Under the pieces are notes generated by a model. It was not told the DNA's origin. It saw only the letters and a list, made by a program, of their open reading frames with translations, and did not search any database. A stretch of DNA of 64,000 nucleotides from Pseudonocardia sp. HH130630-07 (lineage in GTDB: Bacteria; Actinomycetota; Actinomycetes; Mycobacteriales; Pseudonocardiaceae), in contig NZ_CP013855.1 in assembly GCF_001698125.1 (NCBI RefSeq), forward strand, positions 310,001 to 374,000, in the 5' to 3' direction. Shown one piece after another: positions 31,257 to 39,547 of the stretch. Numbering within the stretch: the stretch's first letter is position 1; every line of letters begins with the position of its first letter. The translations under genes were made by a program, and so were the position numbers.

Positions 31257-32183
31257 GAGCGTGTTTGAGAAGATCAGGTTGTAGGCGTGAACCTGCGTCG
31301 TTGCTGCCGCGTGGCGGGTCCGCCGCGGGCGAGGCGGCGGGTCATGGTGTTGATCGCGGCCCAGCGGATCATGGCTTCGGAGGTGGCCGGGTGGCGTTCG
31401 TAGTCGCGGGCCAGCCGGCGGTGGGCGGTCAGCCACGCCAGGCTGCGTTCGACCGCCCACCGGCGCGGGATGACCACGAAACCTCGCTGGCCTGCGGGTT
31501 TACGCACGATCTCGATCGTTGTGCGCAGGAAGGTCTGTGCCCAGTCGACCAGGCGTCCGGCGAAGCCGGCGTCGGCGAAGATGAACCGCACCGCGGTGGC
31601 CAGGTAGGCGCCGAGCAGCGCGGTCTTCGCGCCGTCACGGTCCTGGCGCCCGGCCGAGCAGACCATCACCGTCAGCAGCAACCCGAGTGTGTCGGTGACG
31701 ATGAACCGCTTCCGGCCGTTGACCTTCTTCCCGGCATCGTAGCCGCGCGACTGGGTGCCGACGGTGTCGGACCCTTTGACGCTCTGGGAGTCGATGATCC
31801 CCGCGCTCGGCTCGGGATCACGCCCTTCGGCCACCCGACCTGCCCGCGCACGATGGGCAGGATCTTCTCGGTGACCCGCTGCCGCTCCCACCGGTTGAAG
31901 TACCAGTACACCCTCTGCCAGGGCGGGAAGTCCGCCGGTAGCGCCCGCCACGCGCATCCGGCCCGGACCACGTAGAGGATCGCATCCACCACGTCACGAC
32001 GCGGATGCTTCTCCGGGCGCCCTCCGGTCTCCGGCGCGGGCAACAAAAGCTCGACCACCGCCCACTGCTCGTCACTGGTGTCCGACGGGTACCGCCTACG
32101 ACGTCGAGTCATCACCACCCACAGTGGATCACCACGGGCCTGTGGTCACGCAGACACGCCAACCCTTCTCAAACACACTCTCA
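31257..32183 (-). mobile_element. IS5-family element (IS1031/IS5-like)
   Basis: Inverted ends GAGAGCGTGTTTGAGAAG and CTTCTCAAACACACTCTC bound about 927 bp. The transposase lies on the minus strand in two frames. No clear direct repeat flanks it. Solo ends of the same element occur at 20893 and 29293. Confidence 0.82.
31274..32118 (-). CDS. IS5-family transposase in two frames
   Basis: The first frame (ATG 32118) reads MTRRRRRYPSDTSDEQWAVV with GCAWRALPADFPPWQ. The second continues with SAGIIDSQSVKGSDTVGTQS (first Asp), YDAGKKVNGRKRFIVTDTLG, FADAGFAG (second Asp) and WAVERSLAWL (Glu) to the stop at 31274. The frames cross near 31830. Whether the shift is programmed or a mutation cannot be decided, since many relatives use a single frame. 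Confidence 0.75.
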
Positions 32184-32265
32184 GCGAGGACTGCGAAGCG
32201 CCAGATGTTGCTGGCGCTCTGCGAAATGGATTCTGGCGCACTTTGCGTGATCGGCGGTGTCCTGG

Positions 32266-32740
32266 TCAGTTCGCGTGGAGGACACGGGTGCGGAGGAGGT
32301 CGAAGTTGGCGCGTCCGAACATCTGCCGCTTCAGCATTTTGATCTTGTTGACGGTGCCCTCGACCCGGCCGGAGCTGTGCTCGAGGGTCAGACCGGCGCG
32401 GACGGCGTCGTAGTCACGGCGCAGCCCGGTGGTGAACCGGTGTAGCTCGGGCAGGTCGGTGGTCTCGACCGCGGCCAGCCAGTCGTCGCCGGGGCCTTCG
32501 AGGCCTGGCCGTAGGCGGTCTCCTCGGCCGAGAGCGGCCCGCCGTCGAGGTCGGTGACGGGTACCAGCCCGCCCGCCGCGACCGCGGCGGTGAGTTCGCG
32601 GGGCTGGCAATCGGACACGGTCAGTGACGGTAGCGGGCCGGTCCGGCTCCACCTGGGACCCGCGCCGTGGCGACGCCGTACCGGCGTCGTCACGGAGGCG
32701 GGCGCCTCAGTAAGGGCTCGAACTGCGCTGGTCGATGACC
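32266..32740 (-). pseudogene. ISL3-family transposase 3' remnant
   Basis: The minus strand ends with SSGRVEGTVNKIKMLKRQMF and GRANFDLLRTRVLHAN, the conserved ISL3 transposase C-terminus (catalytic Glu in GRVEG). Upstream DDWLAAVETTDLPELHRFTT is still recognisable, then the frame breaks and family resemblance is lost. The element's end sequence reaches down to about 32184. Confidence 0.78.
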
Positions 32741-32744
32741 CGGG

Positions 32745-32860
32745 CCGGTCGAGGTAGGTCTCGACGACGTCGGCGCCGGGCTCGGCGCGCAGCCAGGCCA
32801 GCACCGCGGAGGCATCCAGCGCTGCGGGGCCGGCGCCGGGGAGTCCGCCCCGCCGGGGTC
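32745..32860 (-). pseudogene. VapC-like PIN toxin 5' fragment (partial duplicate)
   Basis: The minus strand encodes LDASAVLAWLRAEPGADVVE then TYLD, nearly identical in DNA to the start of the complete PIN gene at 34370-34822 (one base differs over about 70). The rest of the toxin is absent. It appears to be a partial duplication or a relic of a second vapBC locus joined to the ISL3 remnant. Confidence 0.72.
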
Positions 32861-33237
32861 TACTCGGCTCCGGCGCGCAGCGCCTCCGCGATCTTCTCGA
32901 TGTCGGCGAGCTGCCCGGTGGCCACGGCGAGCACCAAGCCCACAGCGTCGTCGTTGTAGATCGTGAGCCGCTCGTTGTTGAGCCGCAGGAAAGCGTAGGT
33001 CGCCGCGAGCGCGGTCCGCTTGTTGCCGTCCACGAACGCGTGGTTGGTGGCGAGGGACTGGAGTAGTGCGGCGGCCTTCGTCCAGACGTCGGGGTAGGCG
33101 TCCTGCCCGAACGCGGACGCCTGCGGCCGGTACAGGGCGGACTCGACGAGGCCCCAGTCCCGGACGTGGAGCTGCCCGTGCTCGACGGCGAGGCGGCCGT
33201 AGTAGAGGAGCTGCTCCGTCGTCAGGTAGCGGGTCAC
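32860..33237 (-). CDS. doc: Doc/Fic-family toxin
   Basis: This 125-aa protein has the Doc-type Fic core motif HAFVDGNKRTALAATY, equivalent to the Doc HxFxDANKRTAL kinase motif, and opens TTEQLLYYGRLAVEHGQLHV like phage P1 Doc relatives (DxGLVESALYRPQASAFGQ-type region). Doc toxins phosphorylate EF-Tu and stop translation. The ATG overlaps the stop of the upstream partner gene (ATGA at 33234-33237), the normal arrangement of a toxin-antitoxin operon. It looks intact. Confidence 0.9.
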   Translation of the reverse strand: MTRYLTTEQLLYYGRLAVEHGQLHVRDWGLVESALYRPQASAFGQDAYPDVWTKAAALLQSLATNHAFVDGNKRTALAATYAFLRLNNERLTIYNDDAVGLVLAVATGQLADIEKIAEALRAGAE

Positions 33238-33461
33238 AGGTCAGCGAGGCGCCGGAACGCCGGGCCGTACTCGCGGAGCATGTCCGCGGCGATGGCCTGG
33301 TCATCCTCGGACACGCCGATGGGCCCGCCGTCCTGGTCGGCGGCGATGTCCTCGCTGTCCTGCCGGGGCTGAGGGAAGAATCCCTGGCGCTCGCTGGCCG
33401 CAGCTGTCTCGTCGCGGGGGGTGCGGTCGGTCCGGGCCATGCGGAAAGAGTACAGCTGCAC
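33234..33461 (-). CDS. Probable antitoxin partner of Doc
   Basis: A 75-aa (from GTG 33461) or 68-aa (from ATG 33440) acidic protein lies directly upstream of doc and overlaps it by 4 bp. It has no clear Phd N-terminal DNA-binding domain; the C-terminal part IAADMLREYGPAFRRLADL could be the segment that clamps the toxin. Function is inferred from position and size only. Confidence 0.6.
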   Translation of the reverse strand: MQLYSFRMARTDRTPRDETAAASERQGFFPQPRQDSEDIAADQDGGPIGVSEDDQAIAADMLREYGPAFRRLADL

Positions 33462-33542
33462 GACGACACCCCCCCAGCCCGGTTTGTTGGGTGAGGGCCG
33501 TGCCGTTGCTGCTCAGGCGCCGTGGCGGCGGCCGCCGAGACC

Positions 33543-33831
33543 TCAGTCGTTCAGATCCCGGACGACGATCCGGCGGAGCAGCAGGAGCCGCAGCGCGCCC
33601 ACCACCACGATGATCAGCGCGAGAGTGGTGCCGCCGTTGACGGCCGCCGCCGTCCAGGCGTGGTCGAAGCGGTCGTAGCCGCCGAACAGGCGTATCCCCA
33701 GCAGCGCCCCAGGCCAGGACTGTGTAGTAGATCCAGCCCTTCAGCTCGCGCAGGAGGGTGACGATGTCCAGGGCCCGGTGGATCCCGATCCGGACGGTCT
33801 CCGGCCGGTCGTGGCGCGGTGCGCTGGCCAC
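33543..33831 (-). pseudogene. Small membrane protein gene with frameshift
   Basis: From GTG 33831 the frame reads HRALDIVTLLRELKGWIYYT and VLAWG; a shift near 33705 (an extra G in a GGGGCG run) puts the rest into another frame: RLFGGYDRFDHAWTAAAVNG, GTTLALIIVVVGALRLLLLR and a stop near 33543. Two hydrophobic segments are visible in the joined product. The family is unknown to me. A sequencing error would also explain the shift. Confidence 0.5.
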
Positions 33832-33833
33832 GG

Positions 33834-34316
33834 TCAGGACTCGCAGTCGGCGATGTCGTGGGTGGAGAGCAGGTCGGCGCCGTCGAGGTCGAGCGTCCAG
33901 AACCGCTCGTGCGGGGCACCCCACTGCGCGGCCGAGGCACAGCACCAGCAGCGCTGGACCGCGAACAGCTCACCCGCGGTGAGCCGGTGCCGGCGGGCGA
34001 AGACCTCGTCCACCGCGGTGTGCGGATCGGGCCGGAGCGACCGCGGGGTCCCGGCGGTACCGGACCGGTCCGGCAGGGTAGTGCGCAGCGAGCAGGTGGC
34101 GGTGTCGTGGCGGGCGAAGAAGCCGGGGTCGTCGTCCCAGAACCGGTCGGGGGCGACGGCCGGCATCCGGACCGCGCTGGCGCAGATCCAGACATCAGCG
34201 AGGGTCCGCAGGACGTCGGCGGGCAACAGGTGGCGGTGCACCCACAGCTCGCTCAGGTCGGCGGGAAGCGACGCCGGGCGCGCGGGGTAGACGGTCGATC
34301 CGTGCGGTGTGGACAT
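33834..34316 (-). CDS. Hypothetical protein, 160 aa
   Basis: ATG at 34316 follows a G/A-rich stretch; the stop is 2 bp before the start of the small membrane gene, so the two are an operon. The protein has LWVHRHLLPADVLRTLADVW, a central DRFWDDDPGFFARHD, a Cys pair region QRCWCCASAAQWG and an acidic end. No known domain is recognised. Its place between a Doc and a VapC toxin locus gives no firm clue. Confidence 0.6.
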   Translation of the reverse strand: MSTPHGSTVYPARPASLPADLSELWVHRHLLPADVLRTLADVWICASAVRMPAVAPDRFWDDDPGFFARHDTATCSLRTTLPDRSGTAGTPRSLRPDPHTAVDEVFARRHRLTAGELFAVQRCWCCASAAQWGAPHERFWTLDLDGADLLSTHDIADCES

Positions 34317-34369
34317 GTCCGTGCTCCCTGCCTCGTTGAGCGAACGGGTGCGGTGCCGGTGCCCGGGGT

Positions 34370-34822
34370 CTACCGGATGGGTACGACAGTCACGCCGACG
34401 TCGAGGGCGGTCCAGGCGGTGTCGGCGGTGATCGCCGGGCCGTCGAGGCGGGTGGCCAGGGCCAGGCAGCATCGGTCGCCCAGGGACAGCCCGGCCGCGC
34501 GGGTGGCCGGCCACAGGGTCGCCGCGGTGACGGCGTCGGCGGCGGTGACCGGTTCGGCGCGGATCCCCAGGGTCCGCAGCTGGCGCAGGGTGCGGTCGGC
34601 GTCGACGCCGCGCTGGGCCAGCTTCTGGTAGACCTCCGAGAGGTTCACCGCCGAGAGCACCGCCGCGTCGAGGTAGGTCTCGACGACCTCGGCGCCGGGC
34701 TCGGCGCGCAGCCAGGCCAGCACCGCGGAGGCATCCAGGACCGCAGGGCCAGAGACCGAGCCAGGGATCGAGCCGGGGGCCGGGTCGGGGGCAGCGGAGC
34801 CCGCTTCGTCGCCTGCGCTCAC
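34370..34822 (-). CDS. vapC: VapC-family PIN-domain ribonuclease toxin
   Basis: This 150-aa protein has the PIN residues: LDASAVLAWL (first Asp), AVNLSEVYQKLAQ (Glu), GLSLGDRCCLALA (Asp) and ITADTAW (Asp), with the usual spacing for an Mg-dependent RNase. A 27-residue Pro/Ala/Ser-rich stretch precedes the domain; an internal start closer to the domain is possible. Its ATG overlaps the antitoxin stop (34819-34822). VapC toxins cleave tRNA or rRNA and block translation. Confidence 0.9.
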   Translation of the reverse strand: MSAGDEAGSAAPDPAPGSIPGSVSGPAVLDASAVLAWLRAEPGAEVVETYLDAAVLSAVNLSEVYQKLAQRGVDADRTLRQLRTLGIRAEPVTAADAVTAATLWPATRAAGLSLGDRCCLALATRLDGPAITADTAWTALDVGVTVVPIR

Positions 34823-35103
34823 CGGGCGTCCTCGGCGGCCGCGTCGGCGCGGCGCTCGGCGAGCAGCTCGTCGGTGACCGAGACCGCCGGGTCGCCCTGC
34901 CAGGCCTCGGCGATCTCCCGGCGCATCCGCGCGACCAGCTGGGCGCGGGACTCCATCACCACCCGCCCGTCCTCGACCGACAGCAGCAACGTCGACCCGG
35001 CGGCCAGGCCCAGATCACGACGGACCTGGGCCGGGATCAGGATCCGGCCGTCCCGGTTGACAACCACCTCGACCCGGTCAGGCTCGCCGATCTGCTCTGT
35101 CAT
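34819..35103 (-). CDS. AbrB/SpoVT-type antitoxin
   Basis: This 94-aa protein has an AbrB swapped-hairpin domain (EVVVNRDGRILIPAQVRRDL, then GLAAGSTLLLSVEDGRVVM) and a helical tail (ARMRREIAEAWQGDPAVSVT) that probably binds the PIN toxin. It should also repress its own operon. An IS1380 element begins only 4 bp upstream of its ATG, so the native promoter and ribosome site are displaced. Expression must depend on sequence inside the IS or be lost. Confidence 0.88.
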   Translation of the reverse strand: MTEQIGEPDRVEVVVNRDGRILIPAQVRRDLGLAAGSTLLLSVEDGRVVMESRAQLVARMRREIAEAWQGDPAVSVTDELLAERRADAAAEDAR

Positions 35104-35107
35104 ACTA

Positions 35108-36809
35108 GCCCGGGGCTTTCATCGCGGTTCGCCGAGCGGGGCGTGTCAGAAGGCTGGAGGGTGCCACTGACCAGCAAGGATGGGGATTGCTGAGGTCCCG
35201 TATCCGCGCGAATCAGGAGCACCCTCCAGGTGAAGAAGGCTATCGGGTTCTACTCGTGCCCGGACATCGACACGGCCGCGACAGCGGTGGTGTCGCATGC
35301 CGGGACGAGGCTGCTGACCGAGACCATCGGCAAGGTCGGGCTCGACCACGCTCTGTCGCAGGCGTTGGAACCGTGGCGGCCGCGGTTGGCGGTGCACGAC
35401 CCGGCGAAGGTCCTGCTCGATCTCGCGTTGACGCTGGCCGCCGGCGGGGACTGCCTGTCCGACATCGCGCTGTTGCGTGCGGAGCCCGCTCTGTTCGGTC
35501 CGGTGGCCTCAGACCCGACGGTCTCCCGCACGGTAGATCGCCTCGCCGCCGACTCGACCGCGGTGTTGGCGGCGATCGATGCCGCCCGCGCCACGGCTCG
35601 GGCGAAGGTGTGGGCGCTGGCCGGTTCCGCCGCTCCCGACCACCAGACGGACGCGGCGAACCCGCTGGTCATCGACGTGGATGCCACCCTGATCACCGCC
35701 CACTCGGACAAGCAGGGCGCCGCACCGACGTTCAAGAAGGGCTTCGGGCACCATCCGTTGTGGGCGTTCTGCGACCACGGCGCGGCCGGGACCGGTGAGC
35801 CTCTCGCGGCGCTGCTACGCCCCGGGAACGCCGGGTCGAACACCGCCACCGACCACGTCACCGTCATCCGGGCGGCGCTGCGCCAGCTCCCCGACCACCG
35901 CCCGGGCAACCGTCCCGGCCGCAAAGTTCTGATCCGGGTCGACGGCGCAGGTGCCTCGCATGAGCTCCTCGACTGGCTGGCCGGGCAGCGTCTGTCCTAT
36001 TCAGTCGGCTTCGGGCTGTCCCAGGCTCTGGTCGACCAGCTCGCCGCGCTCCCGGCCACGGACTGGCAGACCGCGCTCGATGCCGACCGCGAGCCCCGTC
36101 CCGGAGCCTGGGTCATCGAGGCGACCGGCCTGATGAACTTGACCTCCTGGCCGAAAGGGATGCGGGTGATCGTCCGCCGCGAGCGCCCGCACCCCGGCGC
36201 GCAGCTACGGATCACCGACCCGGACGGGTTGCGCTACACCGCATTCGCCACCAACACACACCCCGGTGGAGCGGGCCGCCAACTCGCCGACCTCGAGCTA
36301 CGACACCGCCGCCGGGCCCGCGCCGAGGACCGCATCCGGGCGGCGAAGGACACCGGGCTGACCAACCTGCCCTTGCACGAGCTCGACCAGAACCGGATCT
36401 GGCAGGCCGTTGTCGCGCTCGCCTGCGAGGTCACCGCCTGGGCGCAGATGCTCGCCTACACCGACCACCCGGCGCGGCGCTGGGAACCGAAACGACTCCG
36501 GCTGCGGCTGTTCTCCCAGCCCGCACAGCGAGCCCGGCACGCCCGCCGAACCGTCCTGCACCTGCCCGCCCACGCACCCTGAGCCAGGCTGCTCTGCGAA
36601 GGCCTCGCCCGGCTGCGCGCACTCGCCGTCCCCGGCTGAGCCCGACCCCGCCGTCACGACGACCCAGGACCCCGACCGGACCAGTGGAAACCGGCGCCCA
36701 CCCGAGCGACCTCGGCTGAACTGTCACACCCGCCAGGCAGAATCAGCGCCACCACACCGACGAGCACCGGTGTCGATCAAGCCGGGACTGCCCGACGAAA
36801 GATCCGGGC
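35108..36809 (+). mobile_element. IS1380-family element, copy 1
   Basis: The 1702-bp element runs from GCCCGGGGCTTTCATCG to CGAAAGATCCGGGC, with inverted ends and TA on each side. A second copy at 59626-61327 has the same length and appears to differ by a single base in the transposase. Its left end lies 4 bp from the antitoxin ATG and its right end abuts the ISL2-group element. Confidence 0.92.
35230..36582 (+). CDS. IS1380-family transposase
   Basis: This 450-aa transposase (GTG start) has AVVSHAGTRLLTETIGKVGL, LVIDVDATLITAHSDKQGAA (first Asp), VLIRVDGAGASHELLDWL (second Asp) and RAEDRIRAAKDTGLTNLPLH (Glu region), the standard IS1380 layout. It is intact and full length. Copy 2 has Ile where this copy has Val near residue 400. 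Confidence 0.93.
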   Translation: MKKAIGFYSCPDIDTAATAVVSHAGTRLLTETIGKVGLDHALSQALEPWRPRLAVHDPAKVLLDLALTLAAGGDCLSDIALLRAEPALFGPVASDPTVSRTVDRLAADSTAVLAAIDAARATARAKVWALAGSAAPDHQTDAANPLVIDVDATLITAHSDKQGAAPTFKKGFGHHPLWAFCDHGAAGTGEPLAALLRPGNAGSNTATDHVTVIRAALRQLPDHRPGNRPGRKVLIRVDGAGASHELLDWLAGQRLSYSVGFGLSQALVDQLAALPATDWQTALDADREPRPGAWVIEATGLMNLTSWPKGMRVIVRRERPHPGAQLRITDPDGLRYTAFATNTHPGGAGRQLADLELRHRRRARAEDRIRAAKDTGLTNLPLHELDQNRIWQAVVALACEVTAWAQMLAYTDHPARRWEPKRLRLRLFSQPAQRARHARRTVLHLPAHAP

Positions 36810-36813
36810 TAGT

Positions 36814-37755
36814 GAGCCTTTGCCAACCTGGTGTTGGGGCTGGTCAGAGCCTGTGCGGCGTGGCGTGCCCTCGAATGGGTGAAGCTCCTGGTAGACGGGC
36901 GATTGCTGAGATCGAAACCGTCCGACCAGGAGCTTCAAGGTGCTGTCCTACCCGTCCGGGATGACCGTGTCCAGCCGTGCCCTGCACGTACTCTCTGACG
37001 CGCTGCGCGCGCACCGCAACCAGCGGGCGACCCGGTGGCGGAAGCTGACGTGCGGCCGCCAGGCCCTGCTCGTGGTCGCCCACCTGCGCAAGGGCGAGAC
37101 CTACACCGACCTCGCCTGCGGTTTCCGGGTCGGGACCTCGACGGTCTACCGCTACCTGCGCGAGGCGATCGAGCTGCTCGCGGCGATGGCCCCGACCCTG
37201 GAGCAGGCGATCGACGTCGCCATCGGGAAAGCGTTCGTCATCCTCGACGGCACCCTGCTGCGCATCGACCGCGTCGGGATGGCCTCGGGCTATGACCGCG
37301 GGTTCTACTCCGGCAAGCACAAGTGCCACGGACTCAACGTCCAGGTCATCGCCGACCCCGCCGGCCGGCTGGTGTGGATCTCCCCGCCGCTTCCCGGAGC
37401 CCGCCACGACATAGGCGCCGCCCGCGAGCACGGCATCATCGACGCCCTGACCGAGCACCGGATCCGGGCGGCTGCCGACACCGCATATCAGGGCGCCGGC
37501 CCGACGGTCGCGGTCCCGCACCGGCGGCGACGCAAGGACCCCGACACCGGCCGGTTCCGCCCGCTGTCGCACAACCAGCGCGAGGTCAACGCCGCTCACT
37601 CACGCCGCCGCGGACCCGGTGAGCGGGTCAACGCCGAGCTGAAGAACTGGAAGATCCTGCGCAAGATCCGCTCCAGCCCGAACCGGGCCGGACAGCTCAT
37701 CGCCGCAGTTCAGACCCTCATGATCGTCAACACCTGACCAGGTTGGCAAAGGCTC
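36814..37755 (+). mobile_element. IS5-family element, ISL2 group, intact
   Basis: This 942-bp element has perfect ends GAGCCTTTGCCAACCTGGT and its inverse, flanked by AGT on both sides. A-N-T trinucleotide targets are known for the ISL2 group. Its ends are similar to the 165-bp MITE, making this family a candidate mobiliser. Confidence 0.92.
36940..37737 (+). CDS. ISL2-group transposase
   Basis: A 265-aa protein from GTG 36940. An N-terminal helix-turn-helix (YTDLACGFRVGTSTVYRYLR) is followed by the DDE domain: VILDGTLLRIDRVG (Asp), ADTAYQGAGPT (Asp) and GERVNAELKNWKILRKIRSS (Glu). It is complete and is the only intact member of this group in the window; relatives at 29346 and 43290 are broken. 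Confidence 0.92.
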   Translation: MLSYPSGMTVSSRALHVLSDALRAHRNQRATRWRKLTCGRQALLVVAHLRKGETYTDLACGFRVGTSTVYRYLREAIELLAAMAPTLEQAIDVAIGKAFVILDGTLLRIDRVGMASGYDRGFYSGKHKCHGLNVQVIADPAGRLVWISPPLPGARHDIGAAREHGIIDALTEHRIRAAADTAYQGAGPTVAVPHRRRRKDPDTGRFRPLSHNQREVNAAHSRRRGPGERVNAELKNWKILRKIRSSPNRAGQLIAAVQTLMIVNT

Positions 37756-37803
37756 AGTGAGAAAACGGGTCTGTAACAGGAACGGTGGTTCCGGCGTTGT
37801 TGG

Positions 37804-39102
37804 TTAGTAGTGCTCGGCGGACGGCCAGCGGTCACCGAACGTGATCGCGAAGGCGTTGATCACCGGCTTCCATCGGATCGTCCACCGTGCGCGGCCTCGC
37901 CCGGTCGGGTCGAGGCTGCGGGTCACAAGGTACAGGCATTTCAACGCGGCCGCCTCGCTGGGGAAATGCCCTCGCGCCCGTACCGCTCGGCGGTAGCGGG
38001 CGTTGAGTGATTCGATCGCGTTCGTCGAACACAACACGGCACGGATCTCGGCATCGTAGTCGAGGAACGGAACGAACTCGGTCCAGGCGTTGCGCCACAA
38101 CCGGATCATCGCCGGATAAGTGCGACCCCATTTCTCGTCGAGGTCATCGAGAGCAGCGAGAGCGGCGTCGGCGGTGGGGGCCGTGTAGATCGCCCGAATC
38201 CCTCGCTTGATCGCATCGGTGTCACGCCGCGACGTCAACCGGAACGAGTTCCTGATCAAGTGCACGATGCATGTCTGCACGATGGTCTGTGGCCACACGT
38301 TCTCCACCACCTCGGGCAGGCCTTTCAACCCGTCGCAGACCAGGAAGAACACGTCCCGCATGCCGCGGTTACGCAGGTCGGTCAGCACCCCCAGCCAGAA
38401 CTTCGCGCCCTCACCACCGGAGCCGGCCCACAGGCCCAGCACGTCCTTGCGGCCGTCGACGGTGACCCCGATCGCCGCGTAGACGGGCCGGTTGGCGACC
38501 TGCCCGTCGCGGACCTTCACCATGATCGCGTCCACGAAGACCGCGACGTACACCGCATCGAGTGGCCGCGACACCCATTCCTGCATCTCGGCGATCACCG
38601 AGTCGGTGATCCGTGAGACGGTCTCCTTCGACACCGACGCCCCGTAGATCTCCGAGAAATGCGCCGAGATCTCCCCGGTCGTCAAACCCTTCGCGTACAG
38701 CGACAACACGATCTCATCGACATCCCCCAACCGCCGTTGCCGTTTCCGAACGATCTGGGGTTCGAACGTCGAGTCGCGGTCTCTCGGTACCTCGATCTCG
38801 ACCTCCCCGACAGCATCGGAGATCACCGTCTTCGACCGGTGACCGTTCCGGTTGTTCGTCGATTCCCGGTCCGGGTCGGCCCGGTTCTTTGCATGCCCGA
38901 GGTGCTCGGTCATCTCCTCCCCGAGCGCAGTCTCCAGAACGTTCTTGGTGAACAGCTTCAACAGCCCATCCGGGCCGGTCAGCTCCAGGCCGCGTGCTCG
39001 CGCGTCGGCCACCATCGCCGCCGCGGCGGCCTGCTCGGGCGAGAGCTGACGCCCTGAACCCGTCTCATCCTTGGCTGAACCCACAAGGTCCGATGTCATC
39101 AC
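37804..39102 (-). CDS. IS256-family transposase (copy 1)
   Basis: A 432-aa mutator-type transposase with VPRDRDSTFEPQIVRKRQRR, AVFVDAIMVKVRDGQVANRP (Asp), FFLVCDGLKGLPEVVENVWP (Asp) and LCSTNAIESLNARYRRAVRA (Glu). It looks intact. The MITE sits 7 bp upstream of its ATG and may separate it from its promoter. Confidence 0.92.
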   Translation of the reverse strand: MMTSDLVGSAKDETGSGRQLSPEQAAAAAMVADARARGLELTGPDGLLKLFTKNVLETALGEEMTEHLGHAKNRADPDRESTNNRNGHRSKTVISDAVGEVEIEVPRDRDSTFEPQIVRKRQRRLGDVDEIVLSLYAKGLTTGEISAHFSEIYGASVSKETVSRITDSVIAEMQEWVSRPLDAVYVAVFVDAIMVKVRDGQVANRPVYAAIGVTVDGRKDVLGLWAGSGGEGAKFWLGVLTDLRNRGMRDVFFLVCDGLKGLPEVVENVWPQTIVQTCIVHLIRNSFRLTSRRDTDAIKRGIRAIYTAPTADAALAALDDLDEKWGRTYPAMIRLWRNAWTEFVPFLDYDAEIRAVLCSTNAIESLNARYRRAVRARGHFPSEAAALKCLYLVTRSLDPTGRGRARWTIRWKPVINAFAITFGDRWPSAEHY

Positions 39103-39109
39103 TCACAGT

Positions 39110-39274
39110 GAGCCTTTTTCAACCTGACCAGCGAGCTTCTGCGTCAGGAGATCGCGAAGGTTGCAGCGCAACTGCTCTGACCACAGCTGCACAGGTCACC
39201 GGCTCGCCAGCTCGGCGTCTGCACCCACACAACCAGGCCCCTGAGCTGCCGGAACGGCAGGTTGAAAAAGGCTC
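39110..39274. repeat. 165-bp MITE, copy c
   Basis: Flanked by AGT on both sides (39107-39109, 39275-39277). It is inserted in the untranslated right end of the IS256 copy 1. Confidence 0.93.
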
Positions 39275-39373
39275 AGTGCCCATCCCACCGGACCCGAGCC
39301 CGGCGTGTCGGGCCGGAACCACCGTTCCTTGCACAGGCCCGAGAAAACTGGCGTATAGACGTTGTGGTAGAGT

Positions 39374-39538
39374 GAGCCTTTTTCAACCTGACCAGCGAGC
39401 TTCTGCGTCAGGAGATCGCGAAGGTTGCAGCGCAACTGCTCTGACCACAGCTGCACAGGTCACCGGCTCGCCAGCTCGGCGTCTGCACCCACACAACCAG
39501 GCCCCTGAGCTGCCGGAACGGCAGGTTGAAAAAGGCTC
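39374..39538. repeat. 165-bp MITE, copy d
   Basis: Flanked by AGT on both sides (39371-39373, 39539-39541). It lies directly upstream of the IS630 transposase and 99 bp from copy c in the same orientation. Confidence 0.93.
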
Positions 39539-39547
39539 AGTGTATGA

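Larger units (their letters stand above)
37767..39340 (-). mobile_element. IS256-family element, copy 1, with MITE inside
   Basis: Ends GGGTCTGTAACAGGAACGG and the inverted GGGCCTGTGCAAGGAACGG are flanked by an 8-bp duplication GAGAAAAC (37759-37766 and 39341-39348). A MITE lies between the transposase start and the right end. Without the MITE the element is about 1.4 kb. Confidence 0.9.

Noticed and set aside
34874..35170. Plus-strand frame opposite the AbrB antitoxin
   Set aside because: No motif; the minus strand carries a standard AbrB/VapC pair.
35187..35798. Alternative frame in IS1380 (also 59705-60316)
   Set aside because: It overlaps the transposase in another frame and merely repeats because the two IS copies are nearly identical.
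39110..39538. Two MITE copies as a CRISPR-like repeat pair
   Set aside because: Each has its own AGT target duplication and terminal inverted repeats; there are only two units and the intervening DNA is IS256 and IS630 sequence, not spacers.
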